Source: DASXAQ01 sp036406615 (GTDB lineage: Bacteria > Actinomycetota > UBA4738). Taken from it: a DNA stretch of 17,449 bases. The stretch is from contig DASXAQ010000118.1 of NCBI GenBank assembly GCA_036406615.1, positions 1 through 17,449 of the forward strand. Reading direction: 5' to 3'. Positions 1 through 6,175 of this stretch are shown one piece after another. The notes beneath the pieces are model-generated. The model did not search any database and was not told the DNA's origin. It saw only the letters and a program-made list of their open reading frames with translations. Within the stretch, counting starts at the first letter, position 1, and every line of letters begins with the position of its first letter. Position numbers and translations under genes: made by a program.

Positions 1-1
1 G

Positions 2-163
2 TTCGCCGTGTCGGGCAACTGCTTCCTGATCTACGACGTGGCCACCGGCACCCCCGGCGCGGGCACGTTCTACGGAAGCCAGAAGCCATCCACCGCATGC
101 ACGGGCAACTCTGCGCTGTCGACCTCGACGACGCAGAACACCCCGTCGCTGGGCGGCTGGTAA
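2..163 (+). CDS. Type IV pilin, C-terminal fragment (cut by window edge)
   Basis: An open frame enters from the left edge (codons in phase with position 2) and stops at TAA 161-163, leaving 53 residues. The visible part begins FAVSGNCFLIYDVATG, contains a second cysteine in STACTG, and ends in SLGGW. The two cysteines, a Gly/Tyr-containing beta segment (GTFYG) and the -GGW end resemble the C-terminal disulfide region of type IV pilins. The next gene ends in CTGGW, so the two look like paralogous pilins in tandem. The N-terminal methylation motif lies outside the window, so the class rests on this C-terminal likeness and on the neighbour. A strong terminator-like hairpin follows 30 bp after the stop, so this gene probably has its own transcript end. 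It may encode the major pilin. Confidence 0.62.
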   Translation, partial: FAVSGNCFLIYDVATGTPGAGTFYGSQKPSTACTGNSALSTSTTQNTPSLGGW

Positions 164-192
164 ACCAAGGCACTAAACGAATCACCCAAGCG

Positions 193-218
193 AGAGGGCG
201 GCCCACGGGCCGCCCTCT
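193..218 (+). terminator. Rho-independent-like terminator after first pilin
   Basis: An 11-bp perfect stem (193-203 with 208-218) has a 4-nt loop (204-207) and is followed by TCGTTTCCCCCCTTTCG, a weak T-rich tract. It lies 30 bp past the pilin stop and separates it from the second pilin gene. Confidence 0.8.
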
Positions 219-275
219 TCGTTTCCCCCCTTTCGTCGTTTCCCCCTCATCGCGGTCGCGGGGCGGCGCACAGTC

Positions 276-289
276 CGAGCCGCGGCTCG
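276..289. repeat. 14-bp perfect palindrome in the pilin intergenic region
   Basis: The sequence CGAGCCGCGGCTCG is self-complementary. It could be an operator upstream of the second pilin. A perfect 14-bp palindrome is expected about once by chance in a window this size, so the support is weak. Confidence 0.25.
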
Positions 290-338
290 TCATTCCGGCG
301 TAGGCGGAGCGGGTGAGGGAATTGGGACGTTCGCACTC

Positions 339-416
339 TCAAGACGGGTTACCCCGGGGCCGAATCTTGGGATGACGCCGCGCCGGAGCCCACCAGGCTA
401 CCGGCGCGTCGGCGTA
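339..416 (+). promoter_or_regulatory. Structured 5' leader of second pilin (two hairpins)
   Basis: Two hairpins can be drawn just before the pilin ribosome site. The first pairs CTCAAGA (339-345) with TCTTGGG (365-371), including one G-U pair, and encloses a small CGGG/CCCG hairpin. The second runs 375-415: ACGCCG pairs with CGGCGT, GCCGG (382-386) with CCGGC (401-405), and AGCC (387-390) with GGCT (396-399) around a 5-nt loop, with small bulges. The rest of the 164-435 gap holds the terminator and the palindrome. I see no convincing promoter there. A cis-regulatory RNA role is inferred from the folds and their position only. Confidence 0.35.
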
Positions 417-435
417 CCTGAAGGAAGGAGGTGAC

Positions 436-930
436 ATGGGCAGGCTCAAGAAGCGATTCGCGGGGGCGCCGGAGCGCGAGCGAGGGTTCACCCTCATCGA
501 GCTCCTGGTGGTGGTTCTCATCATCGGCATCCTGATCGCCATCGTGATCCCACTGTTCCTGGGACAGCGCACCCGCGCGGAAGACCGGGCCGCCCAGTCG
601 GTTCTCCGGGACGCGATCGCGGCCGCGAAGACGTATTTCGCGGACAAGGATTCCTACACGGGGTTCACGCCGGGCGCGGGAGGCACCGCCATCAACATCG
701 AGCCATCGATCGTATGGGTGCCCAACATGGCCGGACTGACGGGAGCGAGCAACATCAACACCGTGGCGATCGTGCAGGCCAGCGGCCAGAGCTTGCTGCT
801 GGTCGCGCTCAGCGACTCGAGCGAGTTCTTCGGCATGGCAGATCAGGCGAACTCCTCGGGCACGACGCTGTGCATGAGCGCGGCCACGCCGGCATGGGCG
901 GTCGCGACGGACTGTACCGGCGGCTGGTGA
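436..930 (+). CDS. pilA: Type IV pilin (prepilin)
   Basis: This is a 164-residue prepilin. A basic leader of 17 residues ends in glycine, followed by FTLIELL, the class III prepilin cleavage and methylation motif (cut G17/F18, with E22 as mature Glu5). A hydrophobic helix (about 20-44) both anchors the subunit in the membrane and packs into the fibre core. The globular part has two cysteines near the end (C in TTLCMS and C in TDCTGGW), likely the disulfide-bonded D-region. The start is fixed by a strong Shine-Dalgarno AAGGAGGTGA four bases before the ATG. The subunit would be processed by the prepilin peptidase at 4919 and assembled by the PilMNO machinery at 6176 onward. The upstream partial pilin has the same C-terminal pattern. 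Which of the two is the major subunit cannot be told from sequence. Confidence 0.9.
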   Translation: MGRLKKRFAGAPERERGFTLIELLVVVLIIGILIAIVIPLFLGQRTRAEDRAAQSVLRDAIAAAKTYFADKDSYTGFTPGAGGTAINIEPSIVWVPNMAGLTGASNINTVAIVQASGQSLLLVALSDSSEFFGMADQANSSGTTLCMSAATPAWAVATDCTGGW

Positions 931-938
931 CGTCGCCC

Positions 939-972
939 GTGGCCGGCATCCCCCTCGGGCGGTGCCGGCCAC
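939..972 (+). terminator. Hairpin after second pilin, probable terminator
   Basis: A perfect 10-bp stem pairs GTGGCCGGCA (939-948) with TGCCGGCCAC (963-972) around a 14-nt loop, starting 9 bp after the pilin stop. No T-tract follows, so it could act as an inefficient terminator or an mRNA-stabilising hairpin that raises pilin over minor-pilin transcript levels. The rest of the 931-1256 gap shows a smaller hairpin (1002-1007 with 1022-1027) and no convincing gene or promoter. Confidence 0.6.
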
Positions 973-1256
973 GGGGCGGGGTCGGCCGCCGGGACATAGG
1001 ACCGTCGACGGGCCGGGCCCCCGACGGCGGCGGAGGCCCAAGGTCGAGCCCGATCTACCCACCTGCCCGATGTGTCGCGGGATTCACGCGTGCACCCTTA
1101 GGGCTTGCGAATCCATCGACGAAGGACCCACGTGCACCGACCCGACATGAACGCGACGCGCGACACGGGAAGCGACGGCGGCGACGGCTCGTTGCGGACC
1201 GCCGACCTCAAGAAACGCGAGCGTGAGACCGATATTCGTGTTCGAGGAGGTACGTC

Positions 1257-2540
1257 TTGCGTACGCTGAATCGGCTCCGGCGCGCAACGGCCGGCGAGAG
1301 CGGCTTCACCATCATCGAGATCCTGGTCGCGATGCTCGTGTTCGTCGTGCTCATCACCGCGGTGGTGTCCACGATGGTGGCCGCGCTGAACCTCACGCGA
1401 AACAACCGCAGCCGAAGCGTCGCCGCGAACCTGGCCTCGCAGCAGGTCGACAGCGTCCAGCAGGCTGCCGCCCAGGACTTCTCCTCGCTCCCCGTGGGCG
1501 AGACCGTCCTCACGCAAACCGTCGACGGCACGGCATACACGATCACGCAGGACCTCGAGTGGCAGTCGAAGAGCTCGCAGGTCGGGCCCTGCAGCGGCGG
1601 GACGACGGCCTCGGGCCTGGCGTACCTGCACGTGCAGGAGACGGTGACGTGGCCGAACATGCGGGGGACCGTCGCGCCGCTCTCCGAGACGCTGCTCACG
1701 CCGCCGGTGGGGACCTACGACCCCACGACCGGGCACATCGCCGTCACGGTGATCGACCGCAACGCCCAGCCGATCGCCGACGCGAACGTGACGATCAGCG
1801 GGAACGGCGTCGGGAGCACGCAGGCAACGGCGTCGGACGGATGCGCGTTCTTCGCCTACCTGGATCCCGGAACGTACACGATCACGATGAACTCGAGTGG
1901 GTTCGTCGACGGGCAGGGCAACCCGAATCCGAGTCAGAGCGCGACGGTCACCGCCGGCACGATCACCTCGCTGCAGTTCGTCTACGGTCAGGCGTCCTCG
2001 CTGACCCTGAACTTCAGCGGTCCGACCGGCAGCATCATGCCGCCGTCGTTCATGCTGACGGTCGCCAACACCTCGCTGCTGCCCGACGGCACGAACGCCT
2101 ACGGGCCCGGCGGCTCCTCCCAGACCGTGTCGAGCCTGTTCCCGTACCTGTCCGGGTACCAGGCCTGGGCCGGCGACTGCATCGACTCGGATCCGGGCGG
2201 GTCCAAGCGCATCGCGCCGGTCGCGATGACTCCGGGCGGGAACTCGACCGCCGCGGTCGTGATGCCGGGCGTGAAGGTCGTCGTGAAGAACACGTCCGGC
2301 GTCGTGCAGGCGAACCAGGTCGTGCTCTTCAAGCACGCGACGGACAACCAGTGCCCTGCCGGTGACACGCTCACGTACACGAAGACCGACGCCACGGGCA
2401 CGCTAACGGCGGCGACGCCGTACGGGCTGTGGACCGTCCAGGTCCAGGGCCGTACCGTGAGCGGGAGCTGGCCGACCGTGAACGTCAACTCGGCGACGAA
2501 CCCGCCGACGGTCCCGACCGTGAACGTCACGGTGCAATGA
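1257..2540 (+). CDS. PilV-like minor prepilin with Ig-like (carboxypeptidase-regulatory-type) domains
   Basis: This 427-residue protein starts at a TTG six bases after GAGGAGG. The leader ends at G16, then FTIIEILVAML, giving a cut at G16/F17 with E21 as Glu5, and a hydrophobic helix to about residue 45. After a pilin-like region (about 50-155) comes a beta-rich segment, about 160-243 (VIDRNAQPIADANVTISG ... LDPGTYTITM), with the turn pattern of carboxypeptidase-regulatory/Ig-like folds. A second similar segment lies at about 335-427 (VKVVVKNTSGVV ... YGLWTVQVQG). The family is known for pilus-tip priming. The added domains suggest a surface-exposed or adhesive role, which is inference. The stop overlaps the next gene's start (ATGA), so the two are translationally coupled. 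Confidence 0.85.
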   Translation: MRTLNRLRRATAGESGFTIIEILVAMLVFVVLITAVVSTMVAALNLTRNNRSRSVAANLASQQVDSVQQAAAQDFSSLPVGETVLTQTVDGTAYTITQDLEWQSKSSQVGPCSGGTTASGLAYLHVQETVTWPNMRGTVAPLSETLLTPPVGTYDPTTGHIAVTVIDRNAQPIADANVTISGNGVGSTQATASDGCAFFAYLDPGTYTITMNSSGFVDGQGNPNPSQSATVTAGTITSLQFVYGQASSLTLNFSGPTGSIMPPSFMLTVANTSLLPDGTNAYGPGGSSQTVSSLFPYLSGYQAWAGDCIDSDPGGSKRIAPVAMTPGGNSTAAVVMPGVKVVVKNTSGVVQANQVVLFKHATDNQCPAGDTLTYTKTDATGTLTAATPYGLWTVQVQGRTVSGSWPTVNVNSATNPPTVPTVNVTVQ

Positions 2541-3214
2541 GGCTGGCCATGCGCCTTCGGGAGCGGCTGCGCTCCGATTCCGGCGTGACGCTGGTGGAGG
2601 TCGTCGTGGTCTGCGGGCTGCTCACGATCGTCCTGGGGTTCATCCTGCAGGGCTTCGTCTCCATGCAGCGCGCCTTCCAGGGCGACGAGAACCGGCTGGA
2701 GAACCTGGACCAGGCGCGCCAGTTGATGGACATCATGAGCAAGGACCTGCGAACGGCCACGTCCCTGACGGCCGGCACCGACCCGTTCCAGCTCGCCGAC
2801 TCGCGGGAGATCCGCTTCTACGCGAACCTCAACAACCCCAACGGCACCCCGAACCTGATCCACATCTACGTTCGCAGCACCGACAACGCGCTGATCGAGG
2901 AGAGCACGCCGCCGGACTCGGGGTCGTGCACCACGAGCTGCACGTACAACAACGGGCCGACCACGGTCCGGCTCGTGGGTCAGTACGTCGCGAACTCGAC
3001 CACGCCGATCTTCACCTATTACGACGCGAACGGGAATGCCCTGAGCCCGACCCCGCTGAGCGGCACCAACCAGCTCGCGGTCCAGTCGATCCAGATCACG
3101 CTGCAGATCCGCAAGTCGACCAGCCTGGCCGTTCCGTCGACGACGCTGATCAACGAGGTCACGCTGCCGAACGTGTATCTGACCGTCAATCCCACGCCGA
3201 GTGCGAGCCCGTAA
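2537..3214 (+). CDS. PilW-like minor prepilin
   Basis: A 225-residue prepilin starts at the ATG overlapping the previous stop. The alternative ATG at 2549 has a GAGG six bases upstream and would remove four residues; either is plausible. The leader ends at G16, followed by VTLVEVVVVCGLL, so cleavage is at G16/V17 and E21 is Glu5. Helix alpha1 continues to about residue 45 with polar heptads (QRAFQGDENRLENLDQARQLM) typical of PilW/PulJ-like minor pilins. The body contains STPPDSGSCTTSCTY with two close cysteines and a Ser/Pro-rich C-terminus. The frame stays open upstream to 2429, but that part overlaps the PilV-like gene and is not the start. It probably joins the PilV- and PilX-like proteins in a pilus-priming tip complex. 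Confidence 0.85.
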   Translation: MRLAMRLRERLRSDSGVTLVEVVVVCGLLTIVLGFILQGFVSMQRAFQGDENRLENLDQARQLMDIMSKDLRTATSLTAGTDPFQLADSREIRFYANLNNPNGTPNLIHIYVRSTDNALIEESTPPDSGSCTTSCTYNNGPTTVRLVGQYVANSTTPIFTYYDANGNALSPTPLSGTNQLAVQSIQITLQIRKSTSLAVPSTTLINEVTLPNVYLTVNPTPSASP

Positions 3215-3227
3215 GGAGCGACCCCAA

Positions 3228-4802
3228 GTGTTCAAGCGCGCGCAGGACGAGGCGGGATTCGCCCTCATCACCACACTGCTGGCCATGCTGGCGGTGCTGA
3301 TGCTGGTGACGGTCTCGCTCACGTACGCGTCGATGTCGACGCCGATCTCCAAGCACGACCAGAACTGGAACGGCGCGCTCGCGGCGGCCAACGCCGGCAT
3401 CAACGACTACCTGTACCGACTGAACCAGAACGGCAACTACTGGACGTACTCGGCGACGAACCTGCCCTCGGACGGCAACACGGCGTTCACCACCTGGACG
3501 CCCGTGCCGGGCGGCAGCGGGACCGGCTCGTACCGGTACGCGGCCGACACGTCGACGATCGCCGTCGACGGCACCGTGAAGCTGACTTCGACCGGTCGCG
3601 TCGGCAACGCCACGCGCTCGATCAAGGTGACGCTTCGCCGGCGCAGCTTCATCGACTACCTGTACTTCACGAACTACGAGACGAAGGACCCCGCCCGGTA
3701 CGACACGTCCCAGGGCGACCCGTACACGCCCGCCCAGGCGCAGAGCCTGTGCGCCAAGTACTACTACGCGGGCCGCGACTCGCAGTGCGTGAGCATCTTC
3801 TTCATCAGCCAGGACACGATCAACGGCCCGCTGCATTCGAACGACGCGATCCAGCTCTGCGGCAGCCCGCACTTCAACGGGGCCACGTCCACGAGCTACC
3901 AGCCGGCGAGCGGATCTCGCTACGTCGCCTGCGGCGGCGGCGCGAGCCCCGTGTTCGCCAACGCCGGCGACCCGCGGTACGCCGCGCCGCTCACGATGCC
4001 GCCGACCGACCTGTCGATCAAGACGCTCACCGACTCGTCGTCGGGTGGCACCGGATGCCTGTACACCGGGCCGACGAAGATCACGTTCAACTCGGGCGGC
4101 ACGATGGACGTCGTGAGCCCGCTCACGAAGTCGACGAACACCGGCTGCAGTCCGGGCACGGGCCTGTCCCTGCCGTCGAACGGCGTCGTGTACGTCCAGA
4201 ACGTGCCGGCGACCTCGACGGACCCGAACTACTCGGCTTGCCCGCCGGCGACCAGCCCGCTCGGCTACCCGGTGTCCGGCGACATCACGCCCTACGGGTG
4301 GTGCGACGGCGACGTGTTCATCTCCGGCACCCTCAGCGGGCAGCTGACGATCGCCTCCGAGCACAACATCAACGTCATCGGGGACACGACGTACGCGGGG
4401 GGCACGGGCGGGACGGACCTGCTCGGCCTGATCGCGAACAACTACGTGCAGGTGTACCACCCGGTGAACTCCTCCTGCCAGAACCTGTCGGGCCGCATCG
4501 TCGACCCGGACATCTACGCGGCCATCCTGTCGCTGCAGCACTCGTTCATCGTGCCGAACTACCAGTGCGGCAACTCGGTCGGCACGCTGACCGTGGTCGG
4601 CGCGATCGCGCAGAACTACCGCGGCCCGGTCGGCACGTTCAACGGCAGCGGCCAGATCGTCAGCGGCTACGCGAAGAGCTACACGTACGACCAGCGCCTG
4701 AAGTACCTGTCCCCGCCGCACTTCCTGGACCCGGTGCAGTCCGCCTGGCAGGTCGTGACGTGGGGCGAGATCCCGCCGGCGTACGCGTACAACGCGCCCT
4801 GA
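3228..4802 (+). CDS. Large PilX-like minor pilin without Glu5, Cys-rich, DUF4900-like
   Basis: I place the start at GTG 3228, nine bases after AAGGAG (3213-3218), giving 524 residues. A GTG at 3201 would overlap the previous gene and add nine residues. The N-terminus (DEAGFALITTLLAMLAVLML) resembles PilX: cleavage after G10 is possible, but position +5 is T15, not Glu, as in tip pseudopilins such as GspK. The ectodomain is large, with ten cysteines between about residues 175 and 447, an even number that fits disulfides. Near residue 198 is INGPLHSNDAIQLCG, the 'N-G-P-hydrophobic-H-S/T-N' signature I associate with DUF4900-type pilus proteins. Later segments (VFISGTLSGQLTIASEHNI) look beta-helical. 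It is likely the tip subunit of the minor-pilin complex. The domain name is from memory. Confidence 0.8.
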   Translation: MFKRAQDEAGFALITTLLAMLAVLMLVTVSLTYASMSTPISKHDQNWNGALAAANAGINDYLYRLNQNGNYWTYSATNLPSDGNTAFTTWTPVPGGSGTGSYRYAADTSTIAVDGTVKLTSTGRVGNATRSIKVTLRRRSFIDYLYFTNYETKDPARYDTSQGDPYTPAQAQSLCAKYYYAGRDSQCVSIFFISQDTINGPLHSNDAIQLCGSPHFNGATSTSYQPASGSRYVACGGGASPVFANAGDPRYAAPLTMPPTDLSIKTLTDSSSGGTGCLYTGPTKITFNSGGTMDVVSPLTKSTNTGCSPGTGLSLPSNGVVYVQNVPATSTDPNYSACPPATSPLGYPVSGDITPYGWCDGDVFISGTLSGQLTIASEHNINVIGDTTYAGGTGGTDLLGLIANNYVQVYHPVNSSCQNLSGRIVDPDIYAAILSLQHSFIVPNYQCGNSVGTLTVVGAIAQNYRGPVGTFNGSGQIVSGYAKSYTYDQRLKYLSPPHFLDPVQSAWQVVTWGEIPPAYAYNAP

Positions 4803-4810
4803 CGCGCTGA

Positions 4811-4833
4811 CCGTCCGGGGTCAACCCGGACGG
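4811..4833 (+). terminator. Hairpin terminator after minor pilin genes
   Basis: A perfect 9-bp stem pairs CCGTCCGGG (4811-4819) with CCCGGACGG (4825-4833) around a 5-nt loop (GTCAA), eight bases after the stop. No T-tract follows, as is common in high-GC genomes. Confidence 0.65.
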
Positions 4834-4865
4834 CGCCCGCGCCGATGGTAGCCTCGACCGGTTCG

Positions 4866-4922
4866 ATGTTCCGCGTGCAACCGCCGACCGCCGGGCCTCG
4901 AGCCCGCGTTCCCCGACGATGA
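4866..4922 (+). CDS. Possible 18-codon upstream ORF coupled to prepilin peptidase
   Basis: ATG at 4866 opens an 18-residue frame (MFRVQPPTAGPRARVPRR) whose TGA (4920-4922) overlaps the ATG of the prepilin peptidase (4919). That gene has no visible Shine-Dalgarno, so reinitiation from this ORF could supply its translation. A possible -10 (TAGCCT, 4849-4854) lies 11 bases before the ATG. Short ORFs arise easily by chance, so this is speculative. Confidence 0.22.
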   Translation: MFRVQPPTAGPRARVPRR

Positions 4923-5707
4923 CCGACGCGACCGTGCGACTCGTACGAGACGGGCTCTTCCTCGTCCTTGGCCTGGCCATGGGCTCGTTCCTGACGGTCG
5001 TGGTCCACCGCGTGCCGCGTCACGAGTCGATCGTGTCGCCGCGCTCACGGTGCCCGACGTGCGGCGGCGGGATCGGATTGCTCGAGAACGTCCCCGTCGC
5101 GTCGTACGTGGCCCTGAAGGGCCGGTGCCGCGCGTGCAGCACGCCCATCTCTTCGGAGTACCCCTTGACGGAGGCGGCCACGGCGGCGTTGTTCGTGGCG
5201 GCCTCGGTGCACTTCGCGTCGGCGTGGCAGGCGGCGCTCGTCGCCCCGTTCCTCGGGGTGCTGCTCGCGATCAGCCTGATCGACGCACGTACCCGAACCA
5301 TCCCGAACGCGATCGTGTACCCGTCCCTGGCCGCGTTTGGAGCCGCGATCCTGGCGCTGTCCCTCGTCGGCGCCCCCGTCTCGTTCCGCGACGCCGTCGT
5401 CGGCATGGCTGCCTACGGCGGCGCGCTCGGCGTGGTCTGGTTCGTGTACCCGAAGGGCATGGGCCTGGGCGACGCGAAGCTGGCGGCCCTGATCGGTTTG
5501 GTGTTGGGGTCGCTCGGGCTGAGCTCCGTCGCGGTCGCGGCCGGGCTCGGGATCGTGGCCGGGGGGATCGGGGGCGTGGTCTCGCTCGCGATGGGGCGGG
5601 GGAGGAAGGACGCGATCCCGTTCGGGCCGTTCCTGGCGGCTGGGGCGGGGGCCGCCGCCTTCGTGGGGCCCGCGATCGCCGGCTGGTACACGGGCCTGCT
5701 CGGCTGA
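4919..5707 (+). CDS. pilD: Prepilin peptidase / N-methyltransferase (A24 family)
   Basis: This 262-residue polytopic membrane enzyme cleaves prepilins after the leader glycine and N-methylates the new N-terminus. The N-terminal cytoplasmic loop has the four zinc-binding cysteines C45/C48 (CPTC) and C70/C73 (CRAC) of the methyltransferase-bearing form, with ENVPVASY between them. The aspartyl protease residues are D122 (LIDARTRTIPN) and D185 in the GxGD-type motif GMGLGDAKLA. About seven hydrophobic segments fit the family, and the length is normal. It lies just after the minor pilins it would process. The ATG has no clear ribosome site; it may depend on the small ORF at 4866 or on a later start such as GTG 4934. 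All catalytic residues are present. Confidence 0.95.
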   Translation: MTDATVRLVRDGLFLVLGLAMGSFLTVVVHRVPRHESIVSPRSRCPTCGGGIGLLENVPVASYVALKGRCRACSTPISSEYPLTEAATAALFVAASVHFASAWQAALVAPFLGVLLAISLIDARTRTIPNAIVYPSLAAFGAAILALSLVGAPVSFRDAVVGMAAYGGALGVVWFVYPKGMGLGDAKLAALIGLVLGSLGLSSVAVAAGLGIVAGGIGGVVSLAMGRGRKDAIPFGPFLAAGAGAAAFVGPAIAGWYTGLLG

Positions 5708-5721
5708 TTTCCGCCCGATCG

Positions 5722-5751
5722 GCGGCCGCGCTCCCCGCTGCCTACGGCCGC
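5722..5751 (+). terminator. Weak hairpin after prepilin peptidase
   Basis: GCGGCCG (5722-5728) can pair with CGGCCGC (5745-5751) around a 16-nt loop, 15 bp past the stop. There is no T-tract. The remaining gap to 5918 is C-rich and shows only the ribosome site of the next gene. Confidence 0.3.
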
Positions 5752-5918
5752 TGCGTCCTTCGTCGCCCCCCGCATCCCGCGGGCGTCCCCCGGCCCGGCC
5801 TCCCCACGGGCCGAACCCCGCCCGCTCCCGGGGAGGTTCGCTTCGATGGGCCGGTCTCCAGCGCGGGCGCGTCCGCGCCGATGCACCGTACGAACGCGCG
5901 GCGCGAAGGAGACGGATC

Positions 5919-6140
5919 GTGGGAACCCGGCGAGGGATCGAACGCATCCCCCTGTTGACCGTACGTGAGGTCGCGCACGCGCTTCGCGTGTCCACGATGA
6001 CGGTCTACCGCCTGATCCACGGCGGCCGGCTGAGGGCGCTTCGCGTCGGAAAGAGTTACCGCGTAAGGGAATCCGACCTCGACACCTACCTGTCCGGAAG
6101 AACGGTAAAGGTCGAGGGTCGAACGACCGAAGAAGCCTAA
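5919..6140 (+). CDS. Small excisionase-type / MerR-like HTH DNA-binding protein
   Basis: This 73-residue protein starts at GTG seven bases after AAGGAG (5906-5911). Residues about 11-60 form the compact winged helix of the excisionase/HTH_17 type: LLTVREVAHALRVS, then TVYRLIHGGRLRALRVG, then KSYRVRESDLDTYL. The last 13 residues are a polar tail. This fold is used by phage excisionases but also by stand-alone transcription factors such as the BldC type in actinobacteria. There is no integrase, att site or other phage gene nearby. It lies 35 bp before pilM in the same direction, so a role in controlling pilus genes or an unrelated cotranscribed role are both possible. The family assignment is firm; the function is not known from sequence. 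Confidence 0.85.
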   Translation: MGTRRGIERIPLLTVREVAHALRVSTMTVYRLIHGGRLRALRVGKSYRVRESDLDTYLSGRTVKVEGRTTEEA

Positions 6141-6175
6141 GAGCATCGGACCATCGACCAAAGGACGGAAGAACC

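Noticed and set aside
339..416. c-di-GMP-I (GEMM) riboswitch before the pilin
   Set aside because: Fragments such as GACGC and GGCTACCGG recall GEMM, but the GGCAAACC / GAAA tetraloop / ACGCAAAGCC core and spacing are not there. It is kept only as an unclassified structured leader.
962..1226. Small ORFs in the gap after the second pilin
   Set aside because: No ribosome sites, composition typical of non-coding GC-rich frames, and overlap with the terminator hairpin.
1147..1269. 40-codon ORF before the PilV-like gene
   Set aside because: No ribosome site, polar low-complexity peptide, and it overlaps the next gene's start by 13 bp. Probably chance.
1098..2336. Long minus-strand ORF opposite the PilV-like gene
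   Set aside because: Arg/His/Asp-rich translation without motifs; a shadow of high-GC codon bias on the coding strand.
3186..4721. 511-codon minus-strand ORF opposite the PilX-like gene
   Set aside because: Low-complexity Arg/Val composition, no motifs, and fully covered by a well-supported gene.
5919..6140. Excisionase as a sign of an integrated element
   Set aside because: No integrase, attachment repeat, tRNA or phage gene nearby, and the gene sits in line with pilus genes.
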